Positions 25,168 through 33,159 of a DNA stretch of 64,000 nucleotides are shown piece by piece. The notes beneath the pieces are model-generated. The model was not told the DNA's origin. It saw only the letters and a program-made list of their open reading frames with translations, and did not search any database. Source of the stretch: Neomoorella sulfitireducens (GTDB taxonomy: Bacteria > Bacillota > DSM-521 > Neomoorellales > Neomoorellaceae); contig NZ_JANRHG010000005.1 of the NCBI RefSeq assembly GCF_024733845.1, positions 1-64,000 on the forward strand, in the 5' to 3' direction. The position numbers and the translations under genes are program-made. Each line of letters starts with the position of its first letter. Positions within the stretch are counted from its first letter, which is position 1.

Positions 25168-26304
25168 CTACAACTTCCCCCGCAGGCGGTAGATCTGGGC
25201 CAGGATTTCCGCCACCGCCTGGTAGAGGGCCACCGGGATCTCCTGGCCCAGCTCCACCTGGCGGTACAGGGCCCGGGCTACCGGCGGGTTTTCAACAACG
25301 GGAACGTTATGCCGGCGGGCTACGTCCTTGATACGCTCGGCAATGCTCCCCGCCCCCTTGGCCACCACCCGCGGCGCTCCCTCCGTTTCCCGGTAACGCA
25401 GGGCTACGGCCAGGTGCACAGGGTTGGTGATGACCACGGTGGCTTCGGGCACGGCGTGCATCATGCGGTGCCGGGCGAGGCGCCTCTGTTTCTCCCGCAG
25501 GCGCGAACGTACCAGGGGGTCGCCCTCCATCTGTTTCAATTCTTCTTTAACTTCCTGCCTGGTCATCCGTATATTGCGTTGAAACTCGCGCCGCTGGAAG
25601 ATATAGTCGGCTGCCGCTAGGCCTAAAAATACGGCCATGGCCCCCAGGCCCACCCGGAAGATAATCCGGCCCGCCAGTTCCAGGGTTTCGGGGAAACCCA
25701 TGTCTACGGTCATCAACAAGCGGCCAAACTGCCCCTTGACCAGGAGCCAGACCACCAGGCTAACTATTACAACCTTGCCCAGGCTTTTGACCAGTTCCAT
25801 GAGGGCGCGGCGGGAAAAGAAGCGCTGCAACCCCTTCACCGGGTCCAGGTTTTCCAGGCGCGGCTTTATGGGTTCCAGGGAAAAAATGAAACCCGTCTGG
25901 GCAAAATTGGCCGCCAGGCCTACAGTTGCCGCCAGCAGGAGCAGGGGGGCCAGGAGAATACCCGCCTTAAAGGCAATCTCGCTGACCATGGCCAGGAAGA
26001 CTCCCCCGTCCAGGTCGTGCCTCCAGCCCTCCTGGATAAGGGTGCTGATGAGGCCCGCCATCTCCACGTAAAAGGTTTCCCGCCGCCAGTAGAGATAAAT
26101 AATACTCGCCAGCAGCACCAGGGCCGCGCTCAGGTCGTTGCTCCGGGCAACCTGGCCCTTGCGGCGTACCTCCTGGATACGGTGGGGGGTGGCCTCCTCG
26201 GTCTTTTCTTCGGCAAAGAGCTGCAGGTTGATACAGGGTGCTGCCAGCCCTGCAACATGCCGCCCGGGCCCGCAGGTTTTACCGGTAAAATACCGTCTTT
26301 CCAT
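25168..26304 (-). CDS. flhB: Flagellar export switch protein FlhB
   Basis: A 378-residue export protein. Four membrane helices occupy roughly residues 60-230, and a cytoplasmic C-terminal domain undergoes autocleavage in the family. The cleavage site, normally NPTH, reads NPVH here (VITNPVHLAVALRY), so the catalytic Asn-Pro is kept but the Thr is replaced by Val. Cleavage switches export from hook to filament substrates. The N terminus INLQLFAEEKTEEATPHR matches Firmicute FlhB; about 25 extra residues precede it. The start overlaps the fliR stop (TGATG). Confidence 0.93.
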   Translation of the reverse strand: MERRYFTGKTCGPGRHVAGLAAPCINLQLFAEEKTEEATPHRIQEVRRKGQVARSNDLSAALVLLASIIYLYWRRETFYVEMAGLISTLIQEGWRHDLDGGVFLAMVSEIAFKAGILLAPLLLLAATVGLAANFAQTGFIFSLEPIKPRLENLDPVKGLQRFFSRRALMELVKSLGKVVIVSLVVWLLVKGQFGRLLMTVDMGFPETLELAGRIIFRVGLGAMAVFLGLAAADYIFQRREFQRNIRMTRQEVKEELKQMEGDPLVRSRLREKQRRLARHRMMHAVPEATVVITNPVHLAVALRYRETEGAPRVVAKGAGSIAERIKDVARRHNVPVVENPPVARALYRQVELGQEIPVALYQAVAEILAQIYRLRGKL

Positions 26305-27071
26305 CAGCGCGGCCAGCTCCGCAGCAGCAGGGCCAGGTCATGTTCCATCTGGCCGAAAATATTGCGAAACACCGTAACCAGCAAAGGCAGTACGGCGATT
26401 AAGGCCAGCAGTCCCAGGCCGATTTTTAAAGGAAATCCGAGGATAAAGACATTTAACTGGGGCACCGTCCTGGCAATTAAACTTAAAGCCAGGTCGGCAA
26501 TGAGAATGACGACGATTACCGGGACGGCCATACGCACCGCCAGGCTGAACATGCCGGTGAAGAGCTTGACCACGGCCCAGGTTATATTGCCGTCAAAATG
26601 CACTCCTCCCAGGGGCAGGAGGCGAAAACTCTCCTGCAGGGCCAGGAGCAGGGTATGGTGGCCGTCCACCTGGAAAAAAAGGAGCAGGCCCAGGATGGTA
26701 AAAAACTGGCCCATTACAGTAGTTGTAGCTGCGTTCTGGGGGTCGAAGAGGGTGGCCATCCCCAGGCCCATATGGATGTCCAGGAGCTGCCCGGCCACCT
26801 GGACGGCGCTCAGGAACAGGCCGGCCAAATAGCCCAGGGCCATGCCGGCCAGGGCTTCGTTGAGTACGGCCAGGGCATAAGCCCCGGCGCCGGTGAAGGC
26901 CGGCTGCCCGGCCGGAAGCACCGGAAAAATGAGCACGGCTACCAGCACCCCCAGGCCGGCCTTGACCGGGACCGGCACACCGCGGATGCCGAAAAACGGC
27001 GCCGTCACAAAAAAGGATGCGGCCCGTACCACTACCAGGAAAAAAAACTCTGCCTGGTTCAGGTAGCTCAT
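26304..27071 (-). CDS. fliR: Flagellar export protein FliR
   Basis: A 255-residue membrane protein with about six hydrophobic helices and the FliR-typical stretches RAASFFVTAPFFGIRGVPVPVK and LLDIHMGLGMATLFDPQ. With FliP and FliQ it builds the core of the export pore. It is translationally coupled to flhB. Confidence 0.93.
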   Translation of the reverse strand: MSYLNQAEFFFLVVVRAASFFVTAPFFGIRGVPVPVKAGLGVLVAVLIFPVLPAGQPAFTGAGAYALAVLNEALAGMALGYLAGLFLSAVQVAGQLLDIHMGLGMATLFDPQNAATTTVMGQFFTILGLLLFFQVDGHHTLLLALQESFRLLPLGGVHFDGNITWAVVKLFTGMFSLAVRMAVPVIVVILIADLALSLIARTVPQLNVFILGFPLKIGLGLLALIAVLPLLVTVFRNIFGQMEHDLALLLRSWPR

Positions 27072-27128
27072 AGTACCCCTTCCTTGTAGATCAACTGCCC
27101 GGTCTTCCTATTCCCCGGCGCCCGGCAA

Positions 27129-27398
27129 CTACTTTACCAGGGCGGCCAGGTTGCCGAATATTTCGGTGGTGAACCGGATCAGGGTGTTGAGCATCCATGA
27201 GCCCAGGAGCAGGAGCCCCAGGATAACGGCAACAATCTTGGGTACAAAGGTCAAGGTTTGTTCCTGGATCTGGGTAGTGGCCTGGAGGATGCTAATGGCC
27301 ACGCCTACTACCAGGCTTAGGCCCAGGGCCGGTGCCGCCAGCATGAGGGCGGTGGTCAGGGCTTCCCTGGCCAGGTGAATGACAAACTCCTGGGTCAC
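27129..27398 (-). CDS. fliQ: Flagellar export protein FliQ
   Basis: An 89-residue protein with two membrane helices and the family segment SILQATTQIQEQTLTFVPKI. Several copies join FliP and FliR in the export pore. It lies between fliP and fliR. Confidence 0.94.
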   Translation of the reverse strand: MTQEFVIHLAREALTTALMLAAPALGLSLVVGVAISILQATTQIQEQTLTFVPKIVAVILGLLLLGSWMLNTLIRFTTEIFGNLAALVK

Positions 27399-27438
27399 TT
27401 TATCTCCCCCCTTTGCTTGTTCCCGTCCATGACCGGCC

Positions 27439-28101
27439 TTAAAAACTCTCCAGCAGGGATTTAACTACCAGGTACCAGCCGTCCACCAGGACAAATAGCA
27501 TGAGTTTAAAGGGCAGGGAGATCATCACCGGCGGTACCATAAACATGCCCATGGCCATCAACGTGCTGGCAATTACCAGGTCGATAATGAGAAAAGGAAT
27601 ATAGATCAAAAAGCCCATCTGGAAGGCCGTCTTCAATTCGCTGATAACAAAGGCCGGGATAAGGACATGCATGGGTATGTCGTCACGGGTGCGGGGCTGT
27701 TCCATTCCCGACATGTGTACAAATAAGGCCAGGTCTTTTTCCCGCGTCTGGCGGTACATGAATTCCCGCACCGGTTTGGCCCCGGCATCCAGGGCCTGCT
27801 CCCGGGTAATCTGCCCGGCCAGGTAAGGGTCAACAGCCTGGGTCTTTACCTGGCTGTATACCGGCGCCATGATGAAAAAGGTCAGGAACAGGGCCAGGCC
27901 GATAAGCACCTGGTTAGGCGGCGTCTGCTGGGTGGCCATGGCGCTGCGCACGAAGGACAGGACGATGATTATCCGGGTAAAGGAAGTCATAAGGAGCAGG
28001 ATGGCCGGTACCAGGGCCAGTACCGTCAGCAGCACCAGGATCCTGACGGTATCTGCCAGTTGCCGGGGATCGGTGGCCTGGATTAAACTGTTAATTTCCA
28101 T
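27439..28101 (-). CDS. fliP: Flagellar export protein FliP
   Basis: A 220-residue membrane protein with the hallmark segments TSFTRIIIVLSFVRSAMATQ, FVISELKTAFQMGF and MGMFMVPPVMISLPFKLMLFVLVDGW. Five copies form the export-pore body. The N terminus is short, without the long cleaved signal peptide seen in enteric FliP. It overlaps fliO by 11 bases. Confidence 0.95.
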   Translation of the reverse strand: MEINSLIQATDPRQLADTVRILVLLTVLALVPAILLLMTSFTRIIIVLSFVRSAMATQQTPPNQVLIGLALFLTFFIMAPVYSQVKTQAVDPYLAGQITREQALDAGAKPVREFMYRQTREKDLALFVHMSGMEQPRTRDDIPMHVLIPAFVISELKTAFQMGFLIYIPFLIIDLVIASTLMAMGMFMVPPVMISLPFKLMLFVLVDGWYLVVKSLLESF

Positions 28102-28501
28102 GGCCTTTAAACCTCTGCCACGTCGACAACCATGCAGCTAATACTCCCCCGGGATGGGACTGGCCCGGCAGCTCCTTTTCCTTCTCCTCCAGGGACCGGA
28201 GGGGGTAAACCGTTACTTCCCTTCCCGTCGCCACCGCCGCCGGGTAATCAGGTAGCTCCGCCAGGAAGACCGGGGCGCCTTCCCCCAGGCCGATCAGGAA
28301 ATGCCTGTCACCGCAACGGACTACCGCCAGGCCACTTTTACTGCTTAAAGGTAGCCTTTCAACCAGTTCCAGCTGTCCCGGCCCTACGTTCCTGCCCGCA
28401 GCCCGGCCCATACCCAGGCGGAGGGTAACATAGGCAAGGCCCAGGACCAGGGGTAAAAAGATTACCAGTCGCAGTAAAGCCAGGACAAACTCGCGGTCCA
28501 T
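28091..28501 (-). CDS. fliO: Flagellar biosynthesis protein FliO/FliZ
   Basis: A 136-residue protein. An N-terminal membrane helix (FVLALLRLVIFLPLVLGLAYV) is followed by a small cytoplasmic beta domain (LELVERLPLSSKSGLAVVRCG, FLIGLGEG) typical of FliO. It helps FliP oligomerise during export-gate assembly. It is encoded between fliN and fliP. Confidence 0.88.
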   Translation of the reverse strand: MDREFVLALLRLVIFLPLVLGLAYVTLRLGMGRAAGRNVGPGQLELVERLPLSSKSGLAVVRCGDRHFLIGLGEGAPVFLAELPDYPAAVATGREVTVYPLRSLEEKEKELPGQSHPGGVLAAWLSTWQRFKGHGN

Positions 28502-28503
28502 AT

Positions 28504-28881
28504 TCAGTCCTGCCCTTCTTCTTCCTTAACTTCTGCCAGGTTGTTGATCCTGACGCCGAAGACATCGTTAATAACCACCACCTCTCCCGTTGCCAAGGGG
28601 ATACCGTTGACCCGGACTTCCACCGCCTCGCCGGCCAGCTTGTTGAGGGTGATGACCGACCCTTCCTTCAGCTCAAGGATTTCCCTGACCGAAAGGCGCG
28701 TCCGGCCCAGCTCCGCCACCAGGCGTAAAGGAACATCAGCGATGCGGTCAAAGCCGGCCTTTACCCTGGCTACCGGGGCCTGCTGCAGGGGTGCAAAGCG
28801 GGCCTTTTCAATACGCGGCCGGTCGGCGCCGGCAGCCATGGCCTCCAAAAGCTTCTGGATTTCATCGTCCGTTAAGGGCAT
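28504..28881 (-). CDS. fliN: Flagellar motor switch protein FliN
   Basis: A 125-residue C-ring protein consisting of a short N-terminal helix (LTDDEIQKLLEAMAAG) and a SpoA/FliN domain (VPLRLVAELGRTRLSVREIL ... ITLNKLAGEAVEVRVNG ... FGVRI). A second FliN domain is present in FliY, so the genome encodes two FliN-type proteins. It lies 11 bases from fliL. Confidence 0.9.
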   Translation of the reverse strand: MPLTDDEIQKLLEAMAAGADRPRIEKARFAPLQQAPVARVKAGFDRIADVPLRLVAELGRTRLSVREILELKEGSVITLNKLAGEAVEVRVNGIPLATGEVVVINDVFGVRINNLAEVKEEEGQD

Positions 28882-28892
28882 AACTTATTCTC

Positions 28893-29357
28893 CTACTGGA
28901 TGATAAATTCTTCAAAATAAAGGGCTTCCACCTGGCCGCCGACAAGCTGCGCATTCACGGCCGTTAAAAGCTCCCGCTTCAGGGCGTCCTCATTCTGCAG
29001 GTCATCGGTTTTCTTGCTGCGCAGCACCGAAATAAGGGTGTCGCGGACCCGGTAAACTTTTTCGTTGAGTTCGGCAGTCAACTTCGCATTGCCGTACTCC
29101 AGGGTAATTGTTGTCCGCAGGTAGCGGCGCAGGCCCGGATCGGCCAGGTTGACAACAATGGGCTCCAGGCTCATTTTCTGCATGATCGCCGTTTCTTGCC
29201 TGCTGGTCGGCGACGACGCGTTTACGCCCTTGCTGCCGCCGAAAAAAAAGTAGTAGATGTAACCCCCGCTTAAAAGGAGGGTTAACACGAGCAGGGCAAT
29301 AGTTAACCAGGGCCGGCCCTGCTTCTCTTTTTTCACCGTTTCGTCTTTAGGGGGCAT
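28893..29357 (-). CDS. fliL: Flagellar basal body-associated protein FliL
   Basis: A 154-residue single-pass membrane protein. It has a basic N-terminal tail, a helix around 18-38 (LTIALLVLTLLLSGGYIYYFF) and an extracytoplasmic domain (LEPIVVNLADPGLRRYLRTTITL). It associates with the stator and supports torque. It follows motB. Confidence 0.9.
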   Translation of the reverse strand: MPPKDETVKKEKQGRPWLTIALLVLTLLLSGGYIYYFFFGGSKGVNASSPTSRQETAIMQKMSLEPIVVNLADPGLRRYLRTTITLEYGNAKLTAELNEKVYRVRDTLISVLRSKKTDDLQNEDALKRELLTAVNAQLVGGQVEALYFEEFIIQ

Positions 29358-29425
29358 TGCTCCACCTCTTCCTTAACTGCAACTGTTTCCCCGCAGCCTT
29401 ACCGGATCTGCAAGGGAGGCGTATT

Positions 29426-30166
29426 TTACCGGCCGTTATTCATCCCCAGCAGCAATACTACACGCCGGTTTTCCGCCATATGCTCCGGGGTATCGTTGGG
29501 ATAAAGGGGACGGTATTCACCGTAGCCTATGGCGACAAAACGCTCCGGCTGCAGGTGGTGTTCCTCAATAAAATAGCGCACCACCCTGGCCGCCCGGGCC
29601 GTGGATAACTCCCAGTTAGAGGGGAACTGGATGGTACGGATGGGGCGGTTGTCGGTATAACCTTCCACGCGCACTTCATTGGGGAGGCGCACCAAAAGCT
29701 CCGCCAGTTTGTCCAGCAGCCTGACGGCTTCAGGCTTTAAATCGGCCTTGCCGGAATCAAAGAGGATGCGTTCCTTGATGTCCAGGGCAATGCCCTGTTC
29801 CTCGTAACGTACTTCGACCATAGCCTCCAGGCCGCTTTCCGCCAGGAAGTTTTTAACCGCCTGGTAGGTCTCCATCAGTTCCCTGGCCCTAGCCAGGGCG
29901 GCAGCCGCCTCCGGGGTATCAATATCCTGCGGGAATTCGAAGGGCGCCGGCTCCGTTTCCACAACCGGCGACACACCTCCATCCAGGATCCCTATTCCCT
30001 GGTAGGAGGCAATAAACTGCTGGAATTTTTGCTGGCTCAAAACAGAAAAGGAAAATAGAAGAACGAAAAAAACCAGCAGCAGGGTCATAAGGTCGGAGTA
30101 TGTAACCATCCACGCCGGCGCGCCCTCTTCTGCCTTCTTTTGCTTTTTTATTACGGCCACTGCCAA
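29426..30166 (-). CDS. motB: Flagellar stator protein MotB
   Basis: A 246-residue stator subunit. The single N-terminal membrane helix carries the ion-binding Asp25 in YSDLMTLLLVFFVLL. A linker leads to the OmpA-type peptidoglycan-binding domain (ILFDSGKADLKPEA, GYTDNRPI, NWELSTARAARVVRYF, RRVVLLL). With MotA it converts ion flow to torque. Whether H+ or Na+ is used cannot be settled from the sequence. It lies 12 bases after motA. Confidence 0.94.
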   Translation of the reverse strand: MAVAVIKKQKKAEEGAPAWMVTYSDLMTLLLVFFVLLFSFSVLSQQKFQQFIASYQGIGILDGGVSPVVETEPAPFEFPQDIDTPEAAAALARARELMETYQAVKNFLAESGLEAMVEVRYEEQGIALDIKERILFDSGKADLKPEAVRLLDKLAELLVRLPNEVRVEGYTDNRPIRTIQFPSNWELSTARAARVVRYFIEEHHLQPERFVAIGYGEYRPLYPNDTPEHMAENRRVVLLLGMNNGR

Positions 30167-30178
30167 ACCTTCCCCCTC

Positions 30179-30994
30179 TTATAGCCGCTGGCGGAATACT
30201 TCTTCACCGGCAACCACTGCTTCACCTGCCGGCCGGTGGGCCGAGTTGGCCGGCAGGAAGGAACGCAGGCGTTCTTCCAGGATGCGCGGGTTGACCCCGG
30301 ACTGGATGGAGATAATGCCTTCCAGCATCATCTGGTGCAGCATCATCTCCTGCTCGCTGCGCAGGCCAAGCTTCCCGGCCAGGGGGATGAAGATCATATA
30401 GGCCATTATGGCACCGTAAAAGGTGGTGATCAGGGCCAGGGCCATGCTGGGGCCCAGGGCTTCCGGATTGTCCAGCCTGGCCAGCATCTGCACCAGTCCC
30501 ATGAGGGTACCGATGAGACCAAAGGCCGGAGCGAGATTCCCCCAGGTTTTGAAAATGCTCTGGCCTATTTCATGGCGGCGGGCCATGTAGGCCATGTCTG
30601 TTTCCAGGATCCCCCTGATCATTTCCGGTTCCATGGCATCAACCATCATCTGGATCCCTTTGCGGAAAAAAGGGTCCTCCAGGCGGCCGGCGTCATCCTC
30701 CAGAGCCAGCAGGCCCTCCCGGCGCGCCTTACGGGCCAGTTCGCCGAAAAGTTCAATGAGCTCCTCCGGCTCCATACTTTTAGTGGTAAAGGCCTGTTTT
30801 ACCGTCCCAAAGACGTTTTTCACTTCCTGCAAACTGAAGTTTATTAATACGGCGGCAAAGGATCCCCCCACCGTCACCATTAGAGATGGGACGTTCCAAA
30901 AGAGCTTGGGGTTTCCGCCCATGACCAGGGCCCCACCCATGAGGCCGATGCCGGCGATAATCCCCACCACGGTCATGAAATCAATGCGCCGCAA
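30179..30994 (-). CDS. motA: Flagellar stator protein MotA
   Basis: A 271-residue protein with four membrane helices and a large cytoplasmic loop containing charged residues for rotor contact (about residues 70-150). FGLIGTLMGLVQMLARLDNPEALGPSMALALITTFYG is the conserved helix 3-4 region. It pairs with MotB. It follows flbD by 3 bases. Confidence 0.94.
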   Translation of the reverse strand: MRRIDFMTVVGIIAGIGLMGGALVMGGNPKLFWNVPSLMVTVGGSFAAVLINFSLQEVKNVFGTVKQAFTTKSMEPEELIELFGELARKARREGLLALEDDAGRLEDPFFRKGIQMMVDAMEPEMIRGILETDMAYMARRHEIGQSIFKTWGNLAPAFGLIGTLMGLVQMLARLDNPEALGPSMALALITTFYGAIMAYMIFIPLAGKLGLRSEQEMMLHQMMLEGIISIQSGVNPRILEERLRSFLPANSAHRPAGEAVVAGEEVFRQRL

Positions 30995-30997
30995 CCT

Positions 30998-31207
30998 TTA
31001 TTTCACCTCATCTTTGGAACTATCCGGCCGGAAAACCCTGCGCCGGTACGCGATAACCCTGGCTATTATTTCATCTACCGACTGGCTTACTAAAACCTTT
31101 TTGCCACTGGTAAGGGTAATCACCGTTTCGGGAACACTTTCGATGCGCTCGATAAGCTCGGCATTAAGGACCACTTCCCGTTTATCCAGGGTGGTGACCT
31201 TGATCAT
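30998..31207 (-). CDS. flbD: FlbD-like small flagellar protein (SwrD)
   Basis: A 69-residue protein starting MIKVTTLDKREVVLNAELIE, with ETVITLTSGKKVLV in the middle. This is the FlbD/SwrD family found between hook and mot genes in Firmicutes. In Bacillus, SwrD increases motor power. ATG 31207 is chosen by homology; the frame is open for 30 codons upstream. Confidence 0.88.
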   Translation of the reverse strand: MIKVTTLDKREVVLNAELIERIESVPETVITLTSGKKVLVSQSVDEIIARVIAYRRRVFRPDSSKDEVK

Positions 31208-31360
31208 CCTCTGCCGCCCTCCTTCACAAATATAGCTTCCTGACATGATACCTTCCGGCCGGTATTTATCCCCGCCGGGCCTCCGGTAAAAAACCACCTT
31301 TAGCCCGCGGGGATACCGGCCTCCCCGGGGAACTCCCCGGCAACTAACTTCTCCCGGGGA

Positions 31361-32146
31361 TTAACGCTTCAGGTTCACCAGCTCCTGGAGCATCTCATCG
31401 GAAACGGTGATGGTCCGGGCGTTGGCCTGGAAGCCGCGCTCGGTGATGATCATCTCGGTAAACTCCAGGGCCAGCTCCACGTTGGACATCTCCAGGGCCG
31501 AGGGGATGATGGTGGTGTTAGGAAAATTAGTATCACCCGCCACTCCTTCAATTGCCGTACCGGCTCCCGCTGCTGCAGCATATAGATTGCTTCCTATTTT
31601 CTCCAATCCCGGAGGGTTGGGAAATTTAACCAATTTTATCTGAAAAGATTGCGTCCCATCTACATATACATTGCCGTACTTATCTATGCTGTAACTAGTA
31701 GCACTTGTACCGATGTTTATGCCATTGCCGCCGGAATCCTGTACTATTAAACCGTCAGGAGTAACCAGATTGCCCTCGCTATCAAAATGAAAATTTCCCG
31801 CGCGGGTATAATAAACATTTCCACCTACATCTTTAACCTCAAAGAACCCGTCTCCCTGGATCATCAAATCCGTCCCGTTGTTGGTGGAAGCAGCAGCGCC
31901 CTGGGTGTGAATGACATCAATGCTATTCAGGGTGACACCCAGGCCGATTTGCTGGGGGTTAGTACCACCAATGTCATTACTACCGGCTGCTCCACCCCTG
32001 AGGGTCTGGTAGAAGACGTCTTTAAAGGTCACGGCGCTGCGCTTGAAGCCCACGGTGTTGACGTTGGCGATATTATCGCCGATGACGTCCATACGCAGCT
32101 GGTGGGTGCGCAACCCGGATACAGCGGAAAAGAGTGAACGCATCAT
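31361..32146 (-). CDS. flgE: Flagellar hook protein FlgE
   Basis: A 261-residue axial protein with the rod/hook N-terminal signature (IGDNIANVNTVGFKRSAVTF), a FlgE/F/G core (DLMIQGDGFFEV, YTRAGNFHFDSEGNLV) and a C-terminal helix (VELALEFTEMIITERGFQANARTI). It is short like Bacillus FlgE. It follows flgD and the TIGR02530-type gene, the standard hook locus order. Confidence 0.92.
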   Translation of the reverse strand: MMRSLFSAVSGLRTHQLRMDVIGDNIANVNTVGFKRSAVTFKDVFYQTLRGGAAGSNDIGGTNPQQIGLGVTLNSIDVIHTQGAAASTNNGTDLMIQGDGFFEVKDVGGNVYYTRAGNFHFDSEGNLVTPDGLIVQDSGGNGINIGTSATSYSIDKYGNVYVDGTQSFQIKLVKFPNPPGLEKIGSNLYAAAAGAGTAIEGVAGDTNFPNTTIIPSALEMSNVELALEFTEMIITERGFQANARTITVSDEMLQELVNLKR

Positions 32147-32220
32147 GGTAAATTCCCCCTTTCTGTACGGGCCGCCTCTGTCGGTCAGCGGCCCCGGGCC
32201 TCCCCCCCGGGGGTCCGGCC

Positions 32221-32592
32221 CTATAACAATACGGCGCTGTCGATATTGGTAAAGACGTTATCCCGCAGTTCCTGCCTGGTGGCCGCCGTGATGACCGTGC
32301 GGTTTTTGATGCTTACAACCAGGGCCAGGTCGTCCAGCAGGACCAGGGATTCCCGGGCGCCTTTAACGGCGGCCTTATCAACGCCCTGCTCTAGGCGGGC
32401 CATCTGCTCCGGCGAGAGGTTTATCTGCCGGCTTTCCAGGCGCTCGCTGGCATGACGGGAAAACTTCAAGCCCGCCAGTTTTTCATTGAGGATGGTACGG
32501 AAATCCTGGCCCGGCCACGACCCGTTCGCCGGCGTCTTGCCCGCCGGGGCGGCCGGCTGTCTAATAAAAACCTGCCCCTCGATGCGGTTCAA
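32221..32592 (-). CDS. Flagellar operon protein, TIGR02530 family
   Basis: A 123-residue protein with the family core FSRHASERLESRQINLSPEQMARLEQGVDKAA and a C-terminal ALVVSIKNRTVITA. It is found in flagellar operons of many Firmicutes between flgD and flgE; its molecular role is not established. Position suggests help with hook assembly or control. Confidence 0.8.
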   Translation of the reverse strand: MNRIEGQVFIRQPAAPAGKTPANGSWPGQDFRTILNEKLAGLKFSRHASERLESRQINLSPEQMARLEQGVDKAAVKGARESLVLLDDLALVVSIKNRTVITAATRQELRDNVFTNIDSAVLL

Positions 32593-32610
32593 AGGCCATC
32601 ACCTGCCTCC

Positions 32611-33102
32611 TTAAGCACCAAAACTCCCCGGACCGGCCGCCTCGCCGGCAGTGGCGCTACCCGCCGCATCTCCCGGCAGCGCCACTTCCACCACCGCCTC
32701 CAAAGGTACCCGCAGTCCCCCGACCAGGAGCATGATGCCATCCCCCGTCCAGGTGATTTTACTGACCGTTCCCGTCAGGGTCCGGTCGTCAACTACGGCC
32801 GTCACCTCTTTGCCCATCATGCTTACCGCCTGGAGCATCATGCTTTCCACCTGGAGCATCATGCTCTGCTGCAAATCCTGCCGCAGGAGGTTAAAACTCT
32901 CGTTAAGGTTATACATCTGCTCCAGGGCAGTGAACTGGGCCATCTGGGCGATAAACTCGGTGTCGCTCATGGGATTTAAAGGATCCTGGTTGCTCAGCTG
33001 GGCCGCCAGGAGCTTCAAGAAATCATTTTTACTCAACCCTCCGGTCGCAGTCACCCCGGTTGTCATCCCGGTTCCGGCTGCCGTAACGCCGCTGATGTTC
33101 AC
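32611..33102 (-). CDS. flgD: Hook assembly scaffold protein FlgD
   Basis: A 163-residue protein whose N-terminal half has the FlgD signature ([32 protein letters not shown]). A short beta-rich C terminus follows. It caps the growing hook. The C-terminal Ig-like domains of enteric FlgD are absent, as is usual in Firmicutes. Confidence 0.93.
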   Translation of the reverse strand: MNISGVTAAGTGMTTGVTATGGLSKNDFLKLLAAQLSNQDPLNPMSDTEFIAQMAQFTALEQMYNLNESFNLLRQDLQQSMMLQVESMMLQAVSMMGKEVTAVVDDRTLTGTVSKITWTGDGIMLLVGGLRVPLEAVVEVALPGDAAGSATAGEAAGPGSFGA

Positions 33103-33159
33103 CGTGATCCCTCCTTCATGGCTTAAAACCCCGTATTTTCCCGGGCTTCTTTGAATAGA

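Noticed and set aside
29426-30166. Sodium-type stator call for MotB from residues after Asp25
   Set aside because: Residues near the channel look partly like Na+-type MotS/PomB, but by-eye alignment is not decisive.
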